Shown here: in pieces, positions 1-5,139 of the stretch | How the letters are laid out: every line of letters begins with the position of its first letter | How positions within the stretch are numbered: position 1 is the stretch's first letter | DNA from: Yes71-27 sp040758635 | Lineage (GTDB): Bacteria > Bacillota > Desulfotomaculia > Desulfotomaculales > Ammonificaceae | Assembly: GCA_040758635.1 (NCBI GenBank) | Contig: JBFLVI010000058.1 | Coordinates: 1-8,627, forward strand | Length of the DNA: 8,627 nt | Direction of reading: 5' to 3' | Position numbers and translations under genes: made by a program | The notes under the pieces: model-generated | What the model was told of the DNA's origin: nothing | Database searches by the model: none | What the model saw: the letters and a program-made list of their open reading frames with translations, nothing else

Positions 1-60
1 GCCGAACTCCCCGCCGTCGGCACCGGGGGATTAGATATTAGAATTGAGGTGATAACTTGA
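1..60 (+). CDS. 3' end of an unidentified upstream gene (partial)
   Basis: Frame 1 is open from the window edge to a TGA at 58-60 and ends ...LDIRIEVIT. The stop overlaps the TTG start of the next gene as TTGA. The same overlap recurs between the next two genes, which supports a real coding end in a tightly packed operon. Only 19 residues are visible, too few to name a family. It is uncertain because any short open frame at a window edge could arise by chance. Confidence 0.5.
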   Translation, partial: AELPAVGTGGLDIRIEVIT

Positions 61-764
61 AAAAGTTAGTGCTTGTAATAATCTTGGGGGCCGTCATCGT
101 GGCGGCCCCGTTGTTCTTTCAGAAAGAAGATGATATTCGCGGCAGCGGCAGGCGTGCTTTCTTTATAATGAACGTCTTAGCTTATGCGCCGCCAGGTTAC
201 AGGCAAAAAACGGAGCGCTCGATTGAGGCCACCGTCACTTTTATCGACTCACGGGGGCGGTTTGCAGCGATGGGACACGGCTGCGATTGTCCTCCGCTGG
301 GGTATGGCTTTCTGGACCTGCCGGCGGGGAAAAGAGAAGCGGACCGGACGGAGTTTGATTTGAGCTACCGCCAGGCGGCGCTGTTTGTAAATTGCGTAAC
401 AGATAACGGGCTTTTCGGGTGGCTTCAGAAGCCGGTGCCGGGATTTCCTGCCGCTGCGGGGGAGCCGAAAGAGGGGGTTGGCGCGGTCTTCATCAGCGAA
501 AAAGTCGGCGCTAAGCCCCGGATCGTTCCGGCGGCGCTGGTGTGCATGAGCTTTCCTGGTGAAAGTGAAGGTTGGTACGTTGTCACCCGGGAACCGGTGC
601 TCCTGCCGGGGGCTTCGGGCAGCCCGGTGGTCCAGGTGAAACGCGGCAGGCTTTGCCTTATCGGCGCAATCCGGGAAACAATCGGCAGCGGCCTTGGGTT
701 ACCCGGCTACGTGGCGGAAATTACGTCAGCGGATAAGCTCCTGGAGGAGGTGAACGCGTTTTGA
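57..764 (+). CDS. SpoIVB-type (S55 family) serine peptidase-like protein, membrane-anchored, no PDZ domain
   Basis: The 235-aa product has one hydrophobic N-terminal segment (about residues 4-21), so the rest probably faces outside. It matches the S55 peptidase domain of SpoIVB at three places: TVTFIDSRGRFAAMGHG (59-75, His74 as candidate catalytic His), GASGSPVVQ (185-193, Ser187 as candidate nucleophile), and a following LIGAI strand. In SpoIVB the triad Asp sits 15 residues before the Ser. Here that position is Gly172 with Glu171 beside it, so the third residue is not obvious. SpoIVB is longer and carries a PDZ domain, which is missing here. The TTG start at 57 is preceded by GAGGTGAT (46-53) and overlaps the previous stop. 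In sporulation SpoIVB triggers pro-sigmaK processing; the role in this context is unknown. The family call is fairly sure, activity is not. Confidence 0.8.
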   Translation: MKKLVLVIILGAVIVAAPLFFQKEDDIRGSGRRAFFIMNVLAYAPPGYRQKTERSIEATVTFIDSRGRFAAMGHGCDCPPLGYGFLDLPAGKREADRTEFDLSYRQAALFVNCVTDNGLFGWLQKPVPGFPAAAGEPKEGVGAVFISEKVGAKPRIVPAALVCMSFPGESEGWYVVTREPVLLPGASGSPVVQVKRGRLCLIGAIRETIGSGLGLPGYVAEITSADKLLEEVNAF

Positions 765-1135
765 GAATCAAACAGGCTGCGGTTGTGTTTTTCTGTATTT
801 GCTGCTTTATGTCAGGTTGGTTTTGGCGAGAAAGAGCGCAAGGCTGGTTTGAGCGCCGCGAAGCGGTGAAGCTTGCGGCGCAAGCGGAGCGGGAAGCGGA
901 GAAAATGGTTGTGCGAGGGACGGTGGTCAGTGTTTCACCCGGCAGCGTGCGGCTGCAGACGGACGCCGGGACGAGAGACTTGTGGACGTTCTATTATACG
1001 GCAATTGTGGTTGGGAAGCAGGTCCAGAACCAACCGGGCGAAGCTAACTTAACGAAACACCTCTGGACCGGGGACAGGGTGACGGCTTTAAGCGACAAAC
1101 GAAACCGGCTGCTCTGGATCAGAAAGAAAGAGTAG
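761..1135 (+). CDS. Membrane-anchored protein of unknown function, small beta-rich outer domain
   Basis: The 124-aa product starts at TTG 761, overlaps the S55 gene stop as TTGA, and has a strong site GGAGGAGGTGA at 743-753, so the two are translationally coupled. Residues about 6-22 form a hydrophobic, Cys-containing segment (C12, C14, C15). A charged, probably helical stretch (about 23-48) follows, then a beta-rich region beginning VVRGTVVSVSPGSVRLQTDAG, which resembles small OB-like barrels. I do not recognise the family. Co-translation with the S55-like protein suggests they act together at the membrane, perhaps as partner or substrate; that is inference. Confidence 0.7.
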   Translation: MRIKQAAVVFFCICCFMSGWFWRERAQGWFERREAVKLAAQAEREAEKMVVRGTVVSVSPGSVRLQTDAGTRDLWTFYYTAIVVGKQVQNQPGEANLTKHLWTGDRVTALSDKRNRLLWIRKKE

Positions 1136-1147
1136 GTTAGCCAGATA

Positions 1148-1251
1148 TGCCATTTATGGCAAAGAAAAACAGGACATTTTGACCGAATTTTATGGCAATG
1201 TCTGGCAGATAGTCTCCTAAATACTGGCAGAGAAATTAGCAGGGATTGGCA
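1148..1251. promoter_or_regulatory. Cluster of TGGCA motifs, candidate protein-binding region
   Basis: TGGCA occurs at 1157, 1193, 1203, 1225 and 1247. The last four are spaced 10, 22 and 22 bp, roughly one or two helical turns. The first lies in an inverted repeat TGCCAT-TT-ATGGCA (1148-1161). Such phasing is what iterons or multi-site operators show, but the motif is short and some copies could be chance. No convincing promoter was found nearby. Confidence 0.3.
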
Positions 1252-1347
1252 GTGTTTTTGGTGATTCCTGGAAGAAAATCTTCCAGAAGATGGAGAAAGA
1301 CCCGTTCAGAGACACCCGCAACAAGAGAATGCACGGGGTTAGTGTAT

Positions 1348-1560
1348 GCCCGCCCGCTGTCACTTTTTTCTTAGAGTGATGCTCACTCCGCCGCCGCTCT
1401 TCGCTCTTCACTTCGTTTCGAGCTTCGGTCCGGGGGCTCGCTCCCTCTACATACATTTCATGTATGTTGTTTACTTCGTAAACACCGAGGGAGCGAGCCC
1501 CCGGACATGCGGCGGCTTCGTTCGCTTACTTTATCTAATTCGACAGCGGGCGGGCTTTTT
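1348..1560. repeat. Nested inverted repeat / candidate structured RNA or cruciform element ending in a T tract
   Basis: Three arm pairs nest inside each other: a 14-bp perfect pair (1348-1361 with 1542-1555), a 7-bp pair CCGCCGC/GCGGCGG (1388-1394 with 1509-1515), and a 20-bp perfect pair (1428-1447 with 1487-1506). The 39-nt tip folds into two side-by-side hairpins: ACATACAT-TTC-ATGTATGT (1449-1467) and TGTTTAC-TTC-GTAAACA (1468-1484). A further hairpin GAGTGA-TGC-TCACTC lies at 1374-1388. The right outer arm is followed by TTTTT, so the outermost stem could act as a terminator for transcription on the + strand. It may be an ncRNA, a MITE-like repeat or a single-strand structure used in replication or transfer. 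No gene is evident here. Confidence 0.75.
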
Positions 1561-1597
1561 CCTGCTACTAGGTGTTTGAAACTCTGGGGTCTTTAAG

Positions 1598-1657
1598 ACT
1601 GTCGGAGTTGGAGTTCCGGGTCCTGGAACTGTCGGGGTCAAGCTCCGGGGTCAGAAA
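1598..1657 (+). repeat. Two imperfect ~30-bp direct repeats
   Basis: ACTGTCGG-AGT at 1598 and ACTGTCGG-GGT at 1628 begin two units about 30 bp long. Both go on to CTCCGGG/TTCCGGG and GGGTC. A third GGGGGTCAG follows at about 1658. They lie just before the likely start of the small helical gene, and make the upstream extension of that frame (from GTG 1572) look like repeat rather than protein. Confidence 0.4.
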
Positions 1658-1673
1658 GGGGGTCAGCGCTTCG

Positions 1674-1862
1674 ATGAAAGATTGCGGTAAAAAGACAAAG
1701 CTAACGGCAACCGCAGCGCTCCAACGGCTGAAACTGGCGCGGAGCTATCTTCAAGCTTGTTTAGAGACGATTGCGGCAATGGAGGAGCTTAACCCCGCCC
1801 GGGCGCAGGAACTGCGGCGGGAGCTAAAACACCGACTGCTCCAAATACTGAAAATAATATAA
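1674..1862 (+). CDS. Small helical protein of unknown function
   Basis: From ATG 1674 the frame gives 62 residues, mostly helix-forming, with a charged, possibly coiled C-terminal half (ETIAAMEELNPARAQELRRE). It ends with TAATAA 17 bp before the replication-relaxation gene. The frame is open back to GTG 1572 (96 aa), but the extra 34 codons are built on low-complexity repeats. AAAGGGGG (1655-1662) sits 11 bp ahead of ATG 1674, a loose but usable ribosome site, so the short form is preferred. I do not recognise a family. Position suggests an accessory or regulator of the transfer module. Confidence 0.5.
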   Translation: MKDCGKKTKLTATAALQRLKLARSYLQACLETIAAMEELNPARAQELRRELKHRLLQILKII

Positions 1863-1879
1863 TAACGGGGTGATAATGC

Positions 1880-2530
1880 GTGATAACGGAACGAGACAAG
1901 CAGATTTTGCGGCTTATTAATTGTTTCGGGTATCTTACGGCGGCGCAGGTGATGAGGCTGATGGGAATGAGCAAGCGAATGACTTATTTGCGCTTGCAGA
2001 AGATGGTGCAGGAGAAGTATTTAAACTACCGCCGGGTGCTGTTCGGTCAGGCGGGGATTTACCGCTGCTCTCTGCGCGGGTTGGAGGAAATTGAAGCCGA
2101 GCTGGGGCGGTTCCCGGTCAGGCTGCAGACCCTGCCCCATAATTTGGCGGTAGCGGATATCGCTGCGGCGCTGCTGGAGAAATATCCGGGTTCGAGCTGG
2201 GTCACCGAGAGGGAGCTCCGACGGGAAGCCGGGCAGCGGTTCGGGGTCGGCTTGAACATCCACGTCCCCGATGGGGTGCTGGTCCTGGCGGAAGGGAAGA
2301 AAATCGCGATAGAATGCGAAAATACTGCAAAGGCTAAAGCGACGCTGGGCAAAATCCTGCGGGACTACCTGCGGCGGAGCGAATACAAAGAAGTGTGGTT
2401 TGTCTGCCGGACCAGGCAGCAGGCGGAGCGGTACAGCAAGGCAGTAAAGGACTACGACTTCGTGAGAGTTTTTCGCTTAGATGAGGTCTTAGCCGCGGAA
2501 GGCGCTGAGAAGGCGCAGGAGACGCTTTGA
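1880..2530 (+). CDS. Replication-relaxation family protein (winged helix + PD-(D/E)XK-like domain)
   Basis: The 216-aa product begins with a winged helix-turn-helix (about 4-60), starting TERDKQILRLINCFGYLTAAQV, a hallmark of the replication-relaxation family found on plasmids and integrative elements. The second half contains P130-D131, then E145-C-E147 and K151 in HVPDGVLVL...IAIECENTAK, which looks like the core of a PD-(D/E)XK nuclease fold. The start is GTG 1880 with GGGGTGAT (1867-1874) six bases upstream; an ATG at 1876 is in another frame. The family is thought to act on plasmid DNA topology or mobilisation. Here it heads a run leading to a coupling ATPase, which fits a DNA-processing role in transfer. 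Nuclease activity is inference from the motif only. Confidence 0.75.
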   Translation: MITERDKQILRLINCFGYLTAAQVMRLMGMSKRMTYLRLQKMVQEKYLNYRRVLFGQAGIYRCSLRGLEEIEAELGRFPVRLQTLPHNLAVADIAAALLEKYPGSSWVTERELRREAGQRFGVGLNIHVPDGVLVLAEGKKIAIECENTAKAKATLGKILRDYLRRSEYKEVWFVCRTRQQAERYSKAVKDYDFVRVFRLDEVLAAEGAEKAQETL

Positions 2531-2640
2531 AAGCGCGGCAGGTAGAAAAGTATTGCCGAGCGCGCAGAAGGGGCTTGCAGCGAATCCTGGCGCGTGGTTT
2601 TCAATTAAACAATCGCTTTAGAAAGGAGATGCTTTTATGA
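2527..2640 (+). CDS. Small basic ORF (37 aa), candidate hidden gene
   Basis: TTG 2527 overlaps the previous stop as TTGA, and its TGA (2638-2640) overlaps the next ATG (2637) as ATGA. AGGAG (2517-2521) lies five bases ahead. The product starts MKARQVEKYCRARRRGLQRI and has 12 Arg/Lys among 37 residues, so it may bind nucleic acid. The double overlap exactly fills the gap between two real genes in a packed operon, and TTGA overlaps are used elsewhere in this window. Against it: it is short, the Arg codons could be a GC by-product, and the next gene also has its own good AAAGGAG site. No family is recognised. Confidence 0.45.
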   Translation: MKARQVEKYCRARRRGLQRILARGFQLNNRFRKEMLL

Positions 2641-3014
2641 ACCTGAACCGGTTTGGGTTTAGTAGCGTCGAAGAATTTTTGTTTTCTTTCGCTGTCGCGC
2701 TGTTCGGGGCGTTGACGCTCCCGGCCGCAGGCTTGGGCTGCGCCGTTTACTTCGCGGTGAAGCGGCGAAAAACAGCGGCTGTCGCGGCAATCCTGGCGGG
2801 AGCCGGCTTGCTGGCGACGGTCAGGTTTAGCTGCACTGGGCCTGCGGCGCCGGTTCTTGCTGTCGCGGAAGTTTCTCATCGCCTGCTCTTTGGCGGGTGG
2901 GCCCCCGGAACTGTCAGTTTGCAAGAAATTGCCATTTCAGCGGCAGGATGGGGGCTTTTGGGCGGCGGCCTGGCGGCGCTAATCGCCAACCGGAAGGCGG
3001 TGGCGGAGCGATGA
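2637..3014 (+). CDS. Small membrane protein, similar to the N-terminal membrane domain of the next gene product
   Basis: The 125-aa product starts at ATG 2637 after AAAGGAG (2622-2628). It has hydrophobic segments at about 14-41, 46-62 and 98-117 and little soluble sequence. RFSCTGP (63-69) and GWGL (104-107) match HFSLAGP (62-68) and GWGL (116-119) in the coupling ATPase encoded next, with the same order of membrane segments. It therefore looks like a free-standing copy of that membrane domain. Its stop overlaps the next start as ATGA (3011-3014), so the two are coupled. A likely role, by inference, is a membrane partner of the coupling protein. Confidence 0.75.
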   Translation: MNLNRFGFSSVEEFLFSFAVALFGALTLPAAGLGCAVYFAVKRRKTAAVAAILAGAGLLATVRFSCTGPAAPVLAVAEVSHRLLFGGWAPGTVSLQEIAISAAGWGLLGGGLAALIANRKAVAER

Positions 3015-4750
3015 AAACTGAGTTAGCGCCGTGGCAGGGATACCTGTTTTTGGCGGTGATCGCGGTGATACTGCTGCCGGTGGCGGCAGTGGCGGTGGCG
3101 GCGGTGAAGCTTTTGGAGCTTGTTCCATTCGAACGCCAGCGACTGGCGGCCTTGGGAGCGACAGCGGCGGGAGCGCTGCTGCTGGTTTGCCTTCACTTCA
3201 GCCTGGCGGGGCCGGGGTTCACGGCGACGCAGTTTTGTCGCTTCGCGGCACGGTCCTGGGAACAGGCGAAACAGGAGATGCTCCGAGAACCGGTAAAGCC
3301 GGAGCCGGAACCTTTTGATTGGCGCTACGCGGGGCTTGTCGCAGGCTCTTCCCTGGGTTGGGGGCTGACGGCGGCGGGGGTTTTCAGCCTGTGGCGACGG
3401 CAGGAGGAGAAAAGCTCAAAAGTTACTTTCGGGAGATCCACCCCGACCGAGGGAGAGAAGAAAGCACTGCAGCGGGTAGCGAAGATGCAGCACCCGCCGG
3501 ACGGATTTTTACTTGGGGTTGAGGTGGAAACATTAAAGCCGGTGATCGTAAACGACAAGAAGATGAACATGCACATGCTCATCTTAGGCGGGCCGGGGAG
3601 CGGCAAGACGACGACCTTGAAGAATCCGCTGGAGTTTGGAATAGAGCGCGGGTTTGCAACTATCTTCCTCGACGGCAAGGGTGATTTTGAGTTCGCGCAG
3701 TGGGTCAGAAAGAAGGCGGAAGCCGCGGGCAGGACCTGCTGGGTGTTTTCGTTCACAAAAGATTCCTGTCACTACGACCCGCTGGCGAGCGGAGGAGCGA
3801 CTGAATTAAAGGACAAGCTGCTTCACTTAGAAGACTGGGGGACCGATGCGAAGTACTGGGAGACCACCGGGGGGAGATACCTACAGTTAATGCTGCAAAT
3901 TTTGCAGAAATTGAACGCGCAACATGACCTACCGGCCGTATTCAGGCATTTCCACCCGGACCGGCTGAAGATGCTGGTCCGCAAGATGGACGCAGACTCG
4001 GAGACGAAAGACGAATACTTCGATGTGTTGAGTAAGTACGAAAAAGACGAAAAAATAGAAGGGTTGGCGGCAAGGCTGGCGACGCTGGCGGAGTCAGAGA
4101 TAGCGCATCTCTTCCGGCGGGAAGGGGACGTGATCGACCTCACTCAAGCGATTTTAAACCGCGAGGTGGTGGTGTTCAGTTTGGACAGCTTACGCTTCCC
4201 GGACTTCGCTCGGCTTCTCGGCAAACTGGTCGTGGTGGACCTGAAAGGGGCCCTGGCGCGGGCCTGGAGGATCAGGCAGCAGCCAGTTTATGCGGTGCTT
4301 GACGAGTTCAATGTCTTCGCTTCAGACAAGATTGTGGACGCCGTGGGTAAAGGCAGGGGCTTCGGGCTGCGCGCGATCATCGCCACGCAGAGCTTGAGCG
4401 ACATAGAAGCAGCCCTGGGAGAAGCGGGGAAGGCCGTGGTCAACCAGATTTTGGATAATTGCAAGCTGTTCATCGCTCATCAAGCCAACGCGCCGGAGAC
4501 GGCACAGATATTAGCCGACCTCCCGGGGACGGTACCAGCAATAGAGATAACCCGGCAAGTGCAGCACTTTGCGGGGTTCAGCATCCCGACAGGGAAGGGG
4601 ACGGTGAAGCAGGTAGACCGGTACCCGTTTCACCCAAACACCATCAAATGGCTGCGGGCCGGGCAGTACTGCGGGGTTGCGGAAGTCATCTTCATCGACA
4701 AGCTAGAGCTGAGCGCACAGAAAGTGCTGGTTAGAATGCCTGCTGAGTGA
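3011..4750 (+). CDS. VirD4/TraG-type type IV coupling protein (conjugation ATPase)
   Basis: The product is taken from ATG 3011 (579 aa), which overlaps the previous stop as ATGA. The frame extends back to 2897, but those 38 codons are a shadow of the membrane-protein gene. Three hydrophobic segments lie at about 9-33, 44-66 and 105-125. The ATPase domain has Walker A GGPGSGKTT (193-201, Lys199) and Walker B YAVLDEFN (Asp431, Glu432). It is followed by GFGLRAIIATQSLSDIE, typical of the TraG/TraD C-terminal part (TraM recognition). Such proteins sit at the inner membrane as hexamers and bring the DNA-relaxase complex to the secretion channel. No relaxase gene is in the window. SD pairing is poor, so translation probably depends on coupling. 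Confidence 0.9.
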   Translation: MKTELAPWQGYLFLAVIAVILLPVAAVAVAAVKLLELVPFERQRLAALGATAAGALLLVCLHFSLAGPGFTATQFCRFAARSWEQAKQEMLREPVKPEPEPFDWRYAGLVAGSSLGWGLTAAGVFSLWRRQEEKSSKVTFGRSTPTEGEKKALQRVAKMQHPPDGFLLGVEVETLKPVIVNDKKMNMHMLILGGPGSGKTTTLKNPLEFGIERGFATIFLDGKGDFEFAQWVRKKAEAAGRTCWVFSFTKDSCHYDPLASGGATELKDKLLHLEDWGTDAKYWETTGGRYLQLMLQILQKLNAQHDLPAVFRHFHPDRLKMLVRKMDADSETKDEYFDVLSKYEKDEKIEGLAARLATLAESEIAHLFRREGDVIDLTQAILNREVVVFSLDSLRFPDFARLLGKLVVVDLKGALARAWRIRQQPVYAVLDEFNVFASDKIVDAVGKGRGFGLRAIIATQSLSDIEAALGEAGKAVVNQILDNCKLFIAHQANAPETAQILADLPGTVPAIEITRQVQHFAGFSIPTGKGTVKQVDRYPFHPNTIKWLRAGQYCGVAEVIFIDKLELSAQKVLVRMPAE

Positions 4751-4800
4751 CAGGGGTGCAGCCGAGCGATAGGAGCAGCGCTTACCAAGAAGTCCTGGAG

Positions 4801-4827
4801 GGAAAGGCGTCTTGGGGACGCCTTTCC
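4801..4827. repeat. Perfect 11-bp hairpin after the coupling protein gene
   Basis: GGAAAGGCGTC and GACGCCTTTCC flank a 5-nt loop TTGGG. There is no T tract on either side, so it is not a standard intrinsic terminator. It lies 50 bp past the coupling protein stop. Hairpins of this type occur at transfer origins, but nothing here proves that role. Confidence 0.6.
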
Positions 4828-4950
4828 CCGCTGCGGTAGGCTTCCTTCTTCTGATAGGGTTCCTCTAGTTGACACCTTCCCGCTTCGGAGGGACAAACGG
4901 CCGCAGACCAAGAAACCACCTGCGGCGGAGCGATAATTTCCCGTTAAGAA

Positions 4951-4973
4951 GAAGGCCCCGAAAAGGGGCCTTC
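4951..4973 (-). terminator. Hairpin, possible minus-strand terminator
   Basis: A perfect 9-bp GC-rich stem with loop GAAAA. On the minus strand it is followed by TTCTTAA, a weak T-rich tail; on the plus strand it is followed by GCCCTCC. No minus-strand gene is apparent for it to serve, so a structural role is equally possible. Confidence 0.35.
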
Positions 4974-5018
4974 GCCCTCCAGGAAAAAAAAAGAGAAAAA
5001 GCTTCCGGGGAGTGATAA

Positions 5019-5124
5019 CGGTTCGCATAATGTTTCAAAAGCGAACCGACTTGACCTAAAAACCTGTGTTTCGCGTTTTCAACCGGCCTTATAAGACCGG
5101 TTTTTCAGTTCGCATAATTTTCAA
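5019..5124. promoter_or_regulatory. GTTCGCATAAT repeats upstream of the RepA-like gene
   Basis: CGGTTCGC (5019-5026) and GCGAACCG (5041-5048) form an 8-bp inverted repeat. Its left half extends into GTTCGCATAATGTTTCAA (5021-5038). This recurs as GTTCGCATAATTTTCAA (5108-5124), differing by one missing base, just before the ribosome site. CATAAT resembles a -10 box in both copies, although -35 matches are poor. An operator, possibly autoregulatory, or an iteron pair is plausible. Confidence 0.45.
5081..5105 (+). terminator. Terminator-like hairpin in the leader of the RepA-like gene
   Basis: AACCGG and CCGGTT close an inner CTTATAAG palindrome with one C/A mismatch, and TTTTT follows. It sits 35 bp before the start codon. 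Since the preceding gene ends 330 bp upstream, it may attenuate transcription entering the ATPase gene rather than end the previous operon. Confidence 0.5.
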
Positions 5125-5139
5125 GGGGGATTGATCTTG

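Larger units (their letters stand above)
4751..5139. other. 389-bp noncoding stretch, candidate origin or control region
   Basis: No convincing gene is present on either strand. It contains the 4801 hairpin, a 9-bp hairpin GAAGGCCCC-GAAAA-GGGGCCTTC (4951-4973), a purine A-rich run (4980-5001), an 8-bp inverted repeat with a matching direct repeat (from 5019), and a terminator-like hairpin at 5081. Lying between a transfer module and a RepA-like ATPase gene, it is the best place in the window for oriT or a replication origin. That is inference from position and structure. Confidence 0.4.

Noticed and set aside
1217..1456. 79-aa minus-strand ORF
   Set aside because: It runs into the inverted-repeat structure, has no family-like sequence, and the reading is explained by the palindromic DNA.
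1346..1579. 77-aa plus-strand ORF
   Set aside because: It is a translation of the nested inverted repeat; no ribosome site and low-quality composition.
4747..4839. 30-aa ORF with GTGA overlap after the coupling gene
   Set aside because: No ribosome site, and its 3' half is the 11-bp hairpin; weaker than the 37-aa case.
4869..4897. TTGACA as a -35 box
   Set aside because: No -10 at 16-18 bp (GACAAA at the expected place).
4630..5028. 132-aa minus-strand ORF
   Set aside because: Half is antisense to the coupling protein gene, and the rest reads through hairpin repeats; no recognisable protein.
5041..5056. LexA-type box from GCGAAC
   Set aside because: The GAAC half has no GTTC partner at the required 4-bp spacing.
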